Assembly (NCBI GenBank): GCA_030248215.1
Contig: JASANG010002509.1
Span: 558,001 to 622,000, forward strand
Reading direction: 5' to 3'
DNA: 64,000 bases
Source: Enoplolaimus lenunculus
Lineage: Eukaryota > Nematoda > Enoplea > Enoplida > Thoracostomopsidae
Positions within the stretch are counted from its first letter, which is position 1. Every line of letters begins with the position of its first letter. The notes beneath the pieces were generated by a model. That model searched no databases and had not been told where the DNA came from. It was given only the letters and a program-made list of their open reading frames with translations. Positions 23,831 to 35,396 of the stretch are shown here, piece after piece. The position numbers and the translations under genes were made by a program.

Positions 23831-25378
23831 TACAAACCGTTTTTGTTATGTTAGCGTGTTTTATGAAACATTGAAACCTGCAGCGTTTCTTAAGCCATGA
23901 TGCCCATCAAATGAAAAATAGATCCCCGACGAGGAATGTTTTTGCTAATGGAAAAGTCTGAAACCATATTAAGACGGCTCCTATCCACAAGCCGGTCGCC
24001 CTATGGATGAAATTTAAACCGGTATACTGCCAACGGTTGCGTTGGGCCACAAGTTTATGATTGCATATGCGGTTTAATATTATTTCCAAGATTTAGATTT
24101 GTACAAGACTGCGCATAAATATGTCAACAATAAAAAACGTGCGTTTAAAAGCAAAGACCTCAAAAATACGAGTATAATTCGAAAGTAAAATGATGATTTT
24201 TGCAGTGAACAGTGTGCATCTGGACACATTCTGTGTAGAAAAGTATGTACCCGTCACGCGTTGCGTTTTTGCCCTACCGATTTTATTTAGAGGGGATGTA
24301 CAACCGGTTCGATCCATGACAGTTTATGTATGCGGCATCAAAAATGGTGCCCTGACCCCCTCTAAGCAAAAGTAGGTCGGCCAAAAACGCAACGCCCGGT
24401 GGCAAATATTGTACCAAACGCGACCACAAGAGTTGCACTCTCTTGTCATTATCCACTCTTGGTCGTAGTATACGTTAATATGGTTTGATTGCAAGCAAAC
24501 TGTTGCGTTTCTTTTCGTCAGCCATATGAAACAACTACGTCTCACTTACCCGATGCCAGTTTTATATTTTAGTATTTGAAATTTATGGTAAAATTTTCGA
24601 CGTACATGATGTCATTACAATAAGATAAGCATGCGTGTTTCACGGTCGACTTGCATTTTTAAAAATACGTGGCATATTGCATCAACGCTAAAAACAAACT
24701 TGTTAATTCGCACAACAATTAGCAGTACATATTAACTTTTATAGTCCTACATCCTAGTCTAAATTTAAGTACTTACTAAAAATCGGATACTGATGTGGAA
24801 TTCATGCTTAATTGTGTACGCATTGTGTAAGAAGTACACAATGCGTAGGATACGTAGCTAAAATGTCTGTTTGAATTACAAGCGTCGGTGGATCCAGAAA
24901 TTTTTGACAGATGGACGGTGCTGACAAAAGTTATGAAACGCAAATTTTACTGTTTTATGTCGTATATGTGACAATTTTCTGAATTGGAAAAACTGTATAA
25001 GGTATTCGAGACCTTACCATTTTATATTATAAAATTTTTTGACGGTGGGGGTGTGGAGTATACACCCCTTCTCCCTCTGGATCCACTAGTGATTACAAGT
25101 AAGGCTTGTTGTCAGGCATACCATATCGATGACGAATTTGCATCAGAATAACTGGATATCTTTGCTCTACGATTTTACGAAATTTCAGTTATCCTACGCA
25201 GATAAATGCTTGGACTTTATAATTCAACTTTATTTATTATTAGAGTTTTTAGGTAAATATGCCTTTCTCTGTGGGCTGAGTTTTCAGGAAAATTTTTCCG
25301 CATAATCATTTGTTGCGTAGGTGCAAAGCAAATTCACAATTTGAAACAAAATATTTAAATCCGGCCCAAAAAATTTTT
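23831..25378. other. No gene recognised
   Basis: Short open frames overlap on both strands at 23907-24545 without introns, domains or a credible start. Confidence 0.4.
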
Positions 25379-25554
25379 GGCCAATGCTACTTTAACGGGC
25401 GTAACAGTAGATTAAGTGTATTTCTAAGCCTAAGTCTAAGCGGTGCAAAAATGTGTTCCTCAGCTTAGGCATGAACCTAAGCAAGACAATATAATCTAGA
25501 ATCTAAACCGTACTCTTTCATAGACCCACCAGAACGCCCCATAAAGTAACATGG
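25379..25554. mobile_element. Family A MITE, GTTACTTTT subtype
   Basis: Ends GGCCAATGCTACTTTAACGG and AAAGTAACATGGGC with degenerate CCTAAG repeats and a GGTGCAAAAATG spacer. Confidence 0.72.
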
Positions 25555-25820
25555 GCAAAATATTTTATATAATTCCACAATTATAACTAATCCTTGTTCA
25601 TTTTTGTACTGCAAGCATGTTTTTAGTACTCTGACAGAGAGAATTGTATTTCAAATAACATTCAAGTTTGCATTGATGGGTTCAGTGCAATTCTGTAACA
25701 TAAACAGCTTAAGTAAACCATGAGTAAATTGATTACAGTTGGGTGGACCAAAAAAATTATAACGAGCACAAAACAATTTTTTCGCCTATGTTCAACAGAA
25801 ACAATGTAGTCAACGCTTTT

Positions 25821-26040
25821 TAAGCTCTATTCACACGTGCAAGCTTTTGCAGCAAAAACTAGCACATGCTAGTTGCAAGTGCAAATTTGGTCACTAAACA
25901 ACTTTGAAGTTCTCGAAGCTGCAAATTATTTACTGGAATACGTGATAATAAATCAGATTTGCACGCATGAACGCAGTTGAAAGTCGTTTGAATTTCTTGC
26001 ACCTGCATTTTGATTGGCCAATCAGATACTGTGTTGCTTG
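25821..26040. mobile_element. Family E MITE left part
   Basis: AAGCTCTATTCACACGTGCA at the left, then the shared TTGGTCACTAAACAACTTTG and GATTGGCCAATCAGA segments. Confidence 0.6.
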
Positions 26041-26239
26041 GCGGTTCTTGAGTTAATTCATTCTTTTTGAGTTTAATCAAGAACTTTGAATTTCAAATAT
26101 CAAACTTGCTTGATATATTCCAGTATAGGGCGCTTGTGACGTGTCTTGTTTTTTTTTATTTTTAAGCACTAAATAGAAATTGTGTCAGGATTAAAGCGTT
26201 TTAAAGTAATGCATTTTAATAGTAGAGTCATCTCTACGC

Positions 26240-26600
26240 ATGATTATTGCTTGCAGCTGAAACTTGCAGCTGAAATTTGCAGCTGAATCTTGCAGCTGAC
26301 ACTTTTTTCAAAAATTCGATAGAAAAACTTCCAGCTGCAGTTAATTATTCATGATGAATATACGCCAAGAATTAATTCAACAGTATTAATTGCCTTGCAA
26401 GTCGAATTAATTCATCATCATTGGCTGAACAGATAATTTAAAGCTTACACTTGATATTAATTACAGTAGTCTGTAAATTATTCACATAAATTCATCTCAA
26501 GATTCATACTGAAAGTGATGTTTCCTTGCAAATTCTTGCAGCTGCAATAAACTCGTTCAAGTTGCAACTGTGAGTTCTCGCTGCAAAAACTTGACGATGA
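26240..26600. mobile_element. Family E-related repeat with short tandem units
   Basis: Four near copies of TTGCAGCTGAAA (26250-26305), then GCAGCTGCAATAAACTCGTT and CGCTGCAAAAACTTG towards a family E-like right end. Confidence 0.45.
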
Positions 26601-27084
26601 CAATGATGCTTTACGATTACACTTTTTATACCGCCCTGAGATTCCATTGGGTTGTAAAGTTGGCCCAACAATTGCCGTTTGAAACATATTTTGCGTTTTG
26701 TTATTTTTACTTTGTAACGAATAGTAGTTTATCAAATGATGTTGCCAATCAATTTTGAATGTAAACACATTACCGTTACCGATTTTAACGCAAAAATAAC
26801 ATTTGTGTATGCTCGCTCTCTGAGATGCATTTTAAATTTTAAAACGGACTATGAAATGCGAACGCTTTCAACGACTGAATGTATATGTTTACAATAGGTG
26901 ATTGTGTATTTTTGAGCACACTATTGCCATTATAAGATATAGCAATCAACTACGTTTTCAAGTTTTAAGGAAATTTAAAAGATTAGCATGAGTTTTGCAA
27001 GGCTACGGCGTAAATACGGCCCTTAAGTTCAGGTTACTGTGAGTCTAGTTAGGAAAACCGGAATTTCAGACCTTTCTACTACGC

Positions 27085-27300
27085 GGCTGGAAAAGCGGGA
27101 CTCCGATACGGGATCGAACGCTCGGCCTACGGATCTTTAAGCGAACACTGTACCACTACGCCACATAGCCCGCATTTGCAACTGCATTTTTCGTCGACTA
27201 TATGTGTCGACTGTATGCTACCAGCTAGCGTACATACAGTACACTGCACTATATTGCATGTGCGCATAACGGACAAGCATGTCTCGCATGCTTACACTTA
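27085..27300 (-). mobile_element. Family S tRNA-derived SINE
   Basis: Read on the minus strand it has a body (CATGCTTGTCCGTTATGCGC) and then a tRNA-like head (GGCTATGTGGCGTAGTGG, later GCGTTCGATCCC). A and B boxes are present, but the T stem does not pair, so it is not a working tRNA. Confidence 0.65.
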
Positions 27301-27387
27301 CATTGCCGTGAAAGCCATGTACGATTTTTATGCCCAATTCACAATAATTTTGCCAACGGTGCAACAAAATCTGTTATTGGTTTGCTG

Positions 27388-27726
27388 ACCTATCACTAGG
27401 TCATTTTGAAAATGGTAAACGACCTCGTGGTAGTTGTAGTGTTGGAAAGGTTTTGTGGCACTTTTGGACAAAATATTGTGAACGGTGCATATAACAAATT
27501 TGTGTTAATATTTCGCGTATTAAGCTACGTACTCGACCCACACTATCACGCATGAGACAGTTGGAAAAATAAATGGGCATCGCTCGTTTGCATCTTCTTC
27601 CTTTAATTTTTACTCTTAGAGCCCAGGGCTATCACGTGCTCGTTTTGAAAATGACCTCGTGATAGCGCTGTGGGCTATAGCATATTTTGTGGCATCGTTG
27701 ACAAAATTATTGTGAACAGCGCATAA
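27388..27726. repeat. Imperfect direct repeat with a hairpin
   Basis: Two related blocks, 27388-27495 and 27618-27726, share ATTTTGAAAATG, GACCTCGTG and ATTGTGAACxGxGCATA. The second contains GCTATCACG and its complement CGTGATAGC at the ends of a 40-bp hairpin. Confidence 0.55.
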
Positions 27727-29047
27727 ATGTTGCAGTTGCAGTTGTGAGTTGTTAATTAATTAGCATAAGCAACATTGCGATATTTGAAATTCATTTTTAT
27801 GCTGTCTTTAATATTCGAATCGACATTTAACATTATTTAAATGAGTTAAGGCTTCTTATGTGTTACATAATTGGTGATCAAGACGAGCTCGTAGCCAGAG
27901 GGTGGTATAGTAGGCTCAGTCGGTGAAGGTACAAAATCTGGACCCTCTCCAAGGAATTTAACAAAAGTGGCCTAGATCTCTACAAGCTGAGTTCAACGGT
28001 ACCACATTTATGGCTGCATGACCAACGATTCAAAAGTTATGGCCCTTGAAATTATAGCTCAAACGCGCACAGATTTGAAGAGAAAGTATCCATCATTTAC
28101 ATGTTCGTTATAAAACTCAACCAGGTTTAATTCGTTATACAAATTTGAGTGACACTTCTACACATGTTTTACATAGTGAAAAGTTTAAGTTTAAAGAACA
28201 AAAACTATTGAACCGACGGTCCTACAGCCGTAAAAATGGTACTGCTGAACTCAAATCGCAGAAATCTATAAAATAAACTGTTTTTCATAAAATTACTATT
28301 GGGGGAGTCCATTTTCCGTACCTCCGCCGCTCAGTCCACCTTACAATATTTGTAATCTTGCATGGAAAACCCTTGCAGGCCCATTTCGAAAAAAAATTTT
28401 CAGCCTCCAGCCGCGTTAGCAAGGCGAGCTGTGTACGTGCCCGGATCCAGATTGCGAATTTAAACTCAAATATGCCGCTTAATCTTCGAGTTCATACAAG
28501 AAATGTGCAACGGAATTGAAAGTTTTACTCGAGTTGTCATTGCAAGCATTATAAACCACACTCGTACACTGCATACTAAACAATATTTAGCGAGTGCATG
28601 CATTTTGCAGAAATTTCTGAAATTTTTTTTTCAAAAAATGTAACAAAATACAGGACGTGAGCGCGATGCTTTGGATTCATTTTGTCGACTTTTTTAAACT
28701 TGTTGTATATACAGCGTTTCAGTGGTAATTCATAAAAAATCAATTTTTTTAACTTCACGTTTTACACGAGAAACTACCACAGGATATATTATCTTAAATT
28801 TCAAATTTTATCTAATCGCTTATGCTGATATGGGTAACAGGATCGCGAAAAAGTACCGTGTAAGTGAGTTTGCATTTCCGGTAAGCTTCTAATTTAGCCG
28901 TTGTTGGTTTTTGTCATATTCTGAGAACCTGTAATCGTGCTGTATGTTGTGAAGTTGAATACACCGTCTGGTGAGTGCCGCAATCAAATAAATGGTAAGC
29001 GGAATGTATAATAAGAATGAAGTCTACCACGAATGATTTTAGAACAA
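27727..29047. other. No gene recognised
   Basis: Possible worn family F pieces at 27888-27935 and 28400-28445 (GTAGCCAG, AGCAAGGCGAGCTG). Nothing coding. Confidence 0.4.
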
Positions 29048-29191
29048 ATGTAACGAAACAGGGGCGGAACAGTTTTATAAGCATATTCCTAAGCCTAAGC
29101 CTAAGACAAGCAAAACAATTAGTCTAAAGCTTAAGCTTGCTCTTTTCTAGTCCCACAGAAAAACGTTCCGCACTTGATCTTTGCATGGGCC
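29048..29191. mobile_element. Family A MITE, short copy
   Basis: GAAACAGGGGCGGAACAG at the left, GATCTTTGCATGGGCC at the right, with only three CCTAAG units between. Confidence 0.7.
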
Positions 29192-29786
29192 GATTTTAGT
29201 ATAATCTTACGTTTGCGTTCGTTTATGTCGAACGCCTAACGATGCCACATCCACAAATCAAGAATGGCAAACAAGAGACTGGTGTAACTTATAGAAATGA
29301 CCAGAAAATAAGTTTTCTAAACATGGACAGTAAATAAGTTTGTTGGTCGCTAGCGGTGATGCAGCTCGAAGCGGCAAAAGATATCCATCGCCGAGTTGGC
29401 ACTGTACGATACATAACAGTGTCAAAATAAGTTTAAGTTTGAGTTCTTGAACTGATATATCAAAGGTATTTCGATTATAGCGTGACATCTTGTTCAATTT
29501 GCTATAATTAAACAAAACGAGGATTCAGACGACTCGATAATATTGTGCATGTTTTAGGATCTCGATGGAACTCACGAAAATTTAGGTAAGCTATTATAAT
29601 GTGCGATATATATTAAACTAGCTATGTCATTTGATTCCTAAAATGCAATTACTAATTACAGTGAAAAAAGGTCGCACACAACATTAAAATATATAGATGA
29701 CACGGGGTCTGCGACGAAAATATTTATTAAGTGTAGGACAACTTTATTAAACCAGCACGTTTTATTTAAAGTTACGACTTCCATTG

Positions 29787-29995
29787 CACTGCAAAAAATG
29801 GTGAGTCAAGTTGACTGTTTCCTAAATAGGTTCTACGGGACTACACAAACTGAGCGAAATTCGACACCACCAGATTGAAATTCGACTCACTGAGTCGCAC
29901 GTTTGAGTCTTGCGGATTCGAATTTGATTCAGTTTGTGCAGTCCAGTAGATCCGATTTCGGAGAGAGTCAATTTGACTGATCTTTTTTTGCAGTG
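29787..29995. mobile_element. Family B MITE near EF-hand gene
   Basis: CACTGCAAAAAATGGTGAGT at the left, TTTTTTTGCAGTG at the right, with a GAGAGAGTCAATTTGACT arm. Confidence 0.78.
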
Positions 29996-30145
29996 TGCAA
30001 CTACTTTGCTTTTGTGTCGTTTGATCTTTAAAAAATTGTCCCTGTCAGTCTTTGAAGGCGGCTGAGTCAATTGCACGCCCTACCGCCACATCGATGTTAC
30101 TGATGTCATTTTGATCGAATTTCTTCTGATTTGTAAAGAATACTA

Positions 30146-30377
30146 CACTGCAAAAAATGGTGGGGTCAGATTGACTCTCTCTGAAATAGGCTTTTCGGGA
30201 CTACACAAACTGAGTCAAGTTCGACTCTGCCAGAGTCAAATTGAAATCACTAAGTCGCACGCTTGACTCTGGCGAAGTCGAATTTGATGCTGACGAAGTC
30301 GGTGTTCGATTCAGTTTGTGTAATCCCGAAAAACCTATTTCGGAGAGAGTCAATTTGACTCACGATTTTTTGCTGTG
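30146..30377. mobile_element. Family B MITE directly upstream of EF-hand gene
   Basis: CACTGCAAAAAATGGTGGGG and CGATTTTTTGCTGTG ends; its right edge is 46 bp before the predicted start codon. Confidence 0.78.
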
Positions 30378-30423
30378 CATAAAATGGGTTTTGGTGAAAT
30401 TTTTGAATATATAAACACAATGA

Positions 30424-32690
30424 ATGAAAAAATTTCCAAATATTTCCGATTCTGTGAATAATAAACCTATTTTTTACAGTACCGATAAAAATTTAGACTT
30501 GCATTCAATATTCAACGAGTTTGACCTTGATCATGACGGCTGTATTACACAAGTCGAGCTCATGAAAACACTAAAACGCCTTCAGTTGAATCCGACTGCC
30601 CTTGAAGTGAACGCAATGTTCGTTGCGGCGGACAAAAATCAAGACGGAAAAATTGAGTTTGCAGGTTTGTTTTGAACAAGTTGTTTTTCAACTTAAGTTG
30701 ACATTTTACAAATTATAAATGTTCGATGTATTGTAAATGAAATTAGCACAGATGGTCATATTATAAATGTTTCACTGAAATCTTTAGCCAATATCCATCC
30801 TTAAACGCAAAAGGTCACAGAAATTGGCCGGCTATCAGCCATTTAACTGACCTTTCTAGAACGACATGCTCGCGATGAATAGGTGGTATATTTTATTAAC
30901 ACTCTGAAATGACTCAAAAAAAGCAATTTTCCGGCTGCAAAATAGCCTGTAAAGGTCAGAAAATTCTGTCGCTAGCTTGAAGCTACACTGCTACAAATCG
31001 TGAGTCAAATTGACTCTCTCCGAAATAGGCTTTTTGGGACTATGCCCGAGCATTGTGTAACCTTTTTTCTAAGCCTAACCTAAAGTTAAAACCTTAGCTC
31101 AATCTTGAACCAAGGCTGACAATTCATCGGTTGTGGACAGTGTGCAGAGAGAGAGATTACGCTGGTGTGACGTATTTGCACGACTTTTACAGGACAGAAT
31201 TTTTGTTACAGAATTCGAGTCGCTCATAAAACAGTCGCCAGCGCTACGCAGTCTCCAGCACGCGTTTCGACAGTTTGATTTGGATCGAGACGGTGAAATT
31301 ACAAAAGACGAGCTTGTCCGAGTGATCGCTCAATTGGGTCAAAACATTCCAAACGCCGAAGTCATTGCCATGTTCACCGAAGCGGATGTAAACAAAGATG
31401 GACGCATTAACTTTGAAGGTACTGGCTGTAAACACAATGATAGAGGAAACTTAAGTTTTTGACTATTTTTTTGCTTGAGGCTTAGGCTTCGGCTTTGGAG
31501 TATGCTCATTTTTACGCTTAGGCTTAAGTCTTAGGCGTAGACTTAGGAATATGCTTATAATACTCCTCTGTTCTTTACATTGGCCCATTAGATTTGGTAT
31601 TTTCAGAATTTGCTCAATTAATGAAACGTCATCCGTTGGTGTTAAATTTACGTCAAATATTTTCACAGTTCGATGTCGATTGTGATGGCTACATTTCGCT
31701 CAGAGAGCTTCGTACCGTTTGCAAACAACTCGAAGTGCCGGCGTCTGATCGTGAAGTGAACGCAATGTTTGCGGCAGCAGATTCAAACCGAGATGGAAAA
31801 ATTAGTTTTGAAGGCAAGTCATTTTTAATGATTAATATTTTTTTGTGTTATTTTCAAAATATATAGACAATCAATCATTCTATTCAATTTACTCAAAAAT
31901 ATCACAAGAATTCTAAACGGATCACATGTCACAGTATATATGTATATATATTATATATACATACATATATATAACGGAACTTACTGTAGTGACCCGAATA
32001 AGAGGGGGGAACTGATTTTTATTTGGTCTCTCCAGAGGATACCCCTTGTTCTCGGTTACGAAAGGTTATTTGTTTTTAACCCACGCTCCGCCACCCTTCG
32101 TTACTGACATATATCCGGTACTGCAATTATCCGTTAAATTAAACGTTTATTTGTCTTGTGTCAATTGCTTGAGCGATGATGCAAGGTTATACTTAGGAAT
32201 GTACTTTTAAAATTTAAGTATATACACTTTAAAGTTTCGAACTCAAATTATTTGATTGTGGAGTCATTTATGCGCTACAATTAGGGATAATTGACATCTA
32301 TGGACTCCAATTTGGGTTTAGGGACTCTATGCGCTTTAAAAAATTTTTTAATTTTTAAAAAAATAATTAAAAATACTTTTTCTTTTTCTTTTTTCTTTAC
32401 GGACTTTTATTAGGAATACAGACTCCTATTGATTTGGACTCAAAATGGGGACCCTCCACCTCCGTCTGATTACCCCCCCTTATTCGGGCCACTACAGTAA
32501 TCTGGCCGTGTGTGGGTCACACGAACATAGGTTAAGACCAAAGACCAACCCAATGTTGTATTTGCACATTTCAAGTACGTTGAACGCACCAAACTGCATT
32601 CATCGATACCAACTGTATGTCTTCTTTTTGTTTGTAGAATTCTGCTCGTTGCTCACCCAAAAGCAAAGCCTTGGATTTGGACTATCGTGA
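30424..32690 (+). CDS. Six-EF-hand calcium-binding protein made of repeated exons
   Basis: Exons 30424-30664, 31212-31418, 31607-31813 and 32638-32690 join to 235 codons. Six canonical 12-residue loops are visible: DLDHDGCITQVE, DKNQDGKIEFAE, DLDRDGEITKDE, DVNKDGRINFEE, DVDCDGYISLRE and DSNRDGKISFEE. Each has Asp at positions 1 and 5, Gly at 6, Ile at 8 and Glu at 12, so all should bind calcium. Exons 2 and 3 are each exactly 207 bp (69 residues, one EF-hand pair). All three introns are phase 1 and split the Glu codon that closes the second loop of each pair. Intron 3 uses a GC donor (AAG/GCAAGT); the others are GT-AG. It resembles a calmodulin or troponin-C lobe repeated three times, so a cytosolic calcium sensor or buffer is likely. 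The start at 30424 is the first in-frame ATG after a family B MITE; an additional 5' exon cannot be excluded because 30465-30479 also looks like an acceptor. Confidence 0.85.
30986..31048. mobile_element. Family B MITE left-end fragment in EF-hand intron 1
   Basis: CACTGCTACAAATCGTGAGT, then the GACTCTCTCCGAAATAGGCT arm, then unrelated sequence. Confidence 0.65.
31430..31586. mobile_element. Family A MITE inside EF-hand gene intron 2
   Basis: Degraded left arm, TTAGGCTTCGGC-type core and right end TTCTTTACATTGGCCC. It occupies about 157 of the 188 intron bases and ends about 20 bp before the exon 3 boundary. Confidence 0.72.
31936..31974. repeat. AT dinucleotide tract
   Basis: TATATATGTATATATATTAT and following bases, directly before the family D element in EF-hand intron 3. 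Confidence 0.8.
31982..32499. mobile_element. Family D element in EF-hand intron 3
   Basis: TACTGTAGTGACCCGAATAA at the left and TTATTCGGGCCACTACAGTA at the right are near-perfect inverted repeats. An A/T low-complexity insert sits at about 32336-32400. Confidence 0.8.
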
Positions 32691-32955
32691 AAACCTTTAC
32701 GCTACTCGGTTTATACGCAATCGCTGGAGTCGTTTTGGCGTCAGTACACTTGTTCTCATAAGCTTAAACAAGCCTAAGCTTACAACCGTAAGCATAAGCC
32801 TAAGCTTCGCATCACCGAACGTATGCCAAAATTTGCAAATTTAGGGGACAGTTTGCAAAAGTGCCCCACCGTTTCAATATCAAACCGACGCGCCTACGTT
32901 GCACTTTTATTATCACGCGGCGTGTTGACACGAATATTGCGTGTCGAATGTTTGA

Positions 32956-33159
32956 CCCATGTTACTTTTAGGGTCGTCTTGTTTTTTGACTGGACAGTAA
33001 ACGAACTTGCATTTTTATATTTTACTTAGTGTTAGGCATAGACTTAGGAATACACCTTTTTTCAAATTCCTTTTTTTCAACGTTTTTGGTTTAGGCTTCG
33101 GCTTAGGCGTAGGAATATGCGCTAATCGACGGTATACAGTCCTAAAAGTAACTTTGGTC
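32956..33159. mobile_element. Family A MITE downstream of EF-hand gene
   Basis: Left end CCCATGTTACTTTTAGGGTC, right end CCTAAAAGTAACTTTGGTC, with a core worn to scattered TTAGGC-like units. Confidence 0.65.
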
Positions 33160-33510
33160 GAAAGTTTTAATATAAACAGTGGATTGGTTTCAATAAAACT
33201 TTTTCACAAACCCGATTTTTGCTCTTAAATTGGCAAATTTTATGCTGAATGCGATGAAAAAAATGAAATTTTTAATGAATTAATTTGTAAACAACAATCA
33301 GCCAAACTAACGTAAAATAATTAATGTGATTTTAAAATACGGTGTACTGCGGGGCAAGTATACTGAATACTGAATGTTCTGTAAGCTTTGAAAATTGTGT
33401 TGTGATTTGTCAAAATTAAATAAATCGACTCAAACACAAGACAACGTTTAAACTCGGTCATGGAATCTGTAATAAATCTGGCTACAAATTCGATTTGAAA
33501 TCGTTTCAAT

Positions 33511-33676
33511 GAGGCCTATAGCCAGCTCATCTTGCTAGGGGGGGCTAAAAAATTTTTCAGGAGGGGCATTCAAGGGATATCAATGACTTACAAGCAAGGT
33601 TGAAAATTTTCTAGGAATGGACGATATTTTTCAGGGTGGGAGCTGAGCATCCCGTGCCCCCCTGGCTACGGGCCCG
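33511..33676. mobile_element. Family F MITE, complete
   Basis: GGCCTATAGCCAGCTCATCT at the left, CCCCTGGCTACGGGCC at the right; about 165 bp, the family's typical length. Confidence 0.75.
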
Positions 33677-34671
33677 ATTTCAACCATCCAATGTTTTTGC
33701 CCGAATTCTTTGAATGTGAACACAATTTCAAGAGGGTCTCTATGGTTTTGGCCCATATTTACGCTGACGGATGTTCCGCTGTCCCAGGACAGCAACAAGC
33801 AGGAGTGCAGTGTAGCCAAACCAACTTTTAAAACATTCATGATTTATATATTTTATTCATGTACATTTTATAAAAAGGGGCGTATCCAAGAGGTGCTTCG
33901 CAAACCTTTCTGAGATTTTTGTACAGGAGGTTTCACACTTGGATTCTTTTTTGCAACGCAAGAATCCCCCTTCGAAATTTTTATACAACGTAACGATCCC
34001 GGTTCTCTGAGAACCTGCCACCTGGTCACTTCCAAAACAAAGCATTTATACATAATATGAATATATGAAAATGGGCTTAGGGCTACTTTTTTACCCCACA
34101 ATGGAAAACTAAAAGAGACAATTTTTTGTATTGTCTCAGGGGCGCTTCGGCCCTCCTGCATCCCTTTAGATCTTAAGGGATCCGAAGCAGGGCGGTGGTT
34201 TGTCGTACATTCGCCAACCTGACCAAGCAATGTTTTGCCGGAACAGCTAAAATTTCTAGTAAAGTTCATTTTTCGGGATTTTTAATACGAGAATCGCACA
34301 GTGCGGAGACTTGAGGGTGGTAGCCTCTTATCCGGTTTATTTTCTATTGAAATCGGGAGGGTTCAGGCGTTCGCAGCCCCGGAAAAGACACGGTCCCTCG
34401 CGACACAAAGAAAAAAAGAAAAAACCCCCCAAAAGCTACGGACTACACAAACAGCAAGCGACTTCGTCAGAGTCAAACGTGCGATTTAGCGAGTCAAAGA
34501 TCAGGAGCAGTAACAAACCCCGAAACCCACGAAAAGACAAATACCCCCCTTTTTTAAAGAAAAAAAAATTACAGTGTTTTGATTTTTATAAGCAATTTTT
34601 ACATGTAAAATATAACTTAAAATTTCCCATCCGTTCATATTACAGTTGCGTGGATGGAAGCAAAAAAAGTG
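33677..34671. other. No gene supported
   Basis: Several overlapping frames in a locally GC-richer stretch lack domains. A family B-like scrap (ACTACACAAACAGCAAGCGA) lies near 34441. Confidence 0.35.
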
Positions 34672-34738
34672 CCGGCTTAGGCTTAGGCATAAGCTTTAGG
34701 TTTAGTCATTGGCTTATTCAACACTAAGGCTTATCCTT
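34672..34738. mobile_element. Family A MITE core fragment
   Basis: GGCTTAGGCTTAGGCATAAG and GGCTTATTC only; no termini. Confidence 0.4.
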
Positions 34739-34797
34739 ATAAACTCGTGGCATGGTGAAGGAAATGTTAAAACTCGTGGCATGGTGAAGGAAATGTT
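34738..34797. repeat. Two-copy tandem repeat
   Basis: AACTCGTGGCATGGTGAAGG then AAATGTTA occurs twice without differences. Confidence 0.85.
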
Positions 34798-34950
34798 AAA
34801 CTGTCCTCGCGGTCCTGCTGTCTTGCTGTTCCGACTGCCTTCCTGTCCCGCCATGCGCTGCTGTCTCGGCTGTCCTATTGTCCCAGGTGTCCTTCTATTC
34901 CGGCTGGTCTCAGTTGTTCCCCGCTGTCCTGCTGTCCCCGCTGTCTTATA
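34798..34950. repeat. Degenerate CTGTCC-type simple repeat
   Basis: Recurrent GCTGTC, CTGTCC and CTGTCCCG units with interruptions; GC-rich against an AT-rich background. Confidence 0.6.
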
Positions 34951-35228
34951 GCAAAATCTGAGCACCCAGCAAAAGTGATTTTGTTTACTGCTTCTACTAT
35001 TGTTTTCTTCGGGACAACATGACAGTACTTATAGTAACATTGGCCATAGTTATATTTCACCCGTATAACGGCGGCCCTATATTTGTATTACCGTAATGTC
35101 GTCCGGTGTCGTACGGCAACGCACGTGGACCACCGTTGGCACCATAGAAAACAATTTTTAAATAATTTTTAGTTGCGGCACCGTCCTGTGCAATCTGTCC
35201 CCGTACGATACCACCCTAGCAGCCGTGC

Positions 35229-35396
35229 TGAAAGCGAGCCCGTAGCCAGGGGGACCAGGGGGGCTCAGCTCATCTGGAAAAATTTTGGCCCCCCCTAGAA
35301 AATTTTCACCCTTGCTTGTAATTCACTAAAACACTTGAACGCCCCTAAAGAAAATTTTTTAGCCCCCCTAGTAAGGTGAGCTGGCTACACGCCTAG
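35229..35396. mobile_element. Family F MITE, complete, opposite orientation
   Basis: GAGCCCGTAGCCAGGGGGAC at the left, AAGGTGAGCTGGCTACACGC at the right. Confidence 0.75.

Noticed and set aside
27085-27175. Functional tRNA gene on the minus strand
   Set aside because: A and B boxes are good, but the T stem and D stem do not pair properly and a SINE body is attached; related pieces occur at 58155 and 59428.
31982-32499. CACTA (EnSpm) element
   Set aside because: CACTA is not at the outer ends; the termini are TACTGTAGTG/CACTACAGTA.
33868-34269. 133-codon minus-strand gene
   Set aside because: Composition is incoherent and overlapping frames exist on both strands; no splice support or recognisable motif.
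34311-34727. 138-codon plus-strand gene
   Set aside because: Lys-rich product of A-rich DNA plus MITE scraps; no domain and no homologous exon nearby.
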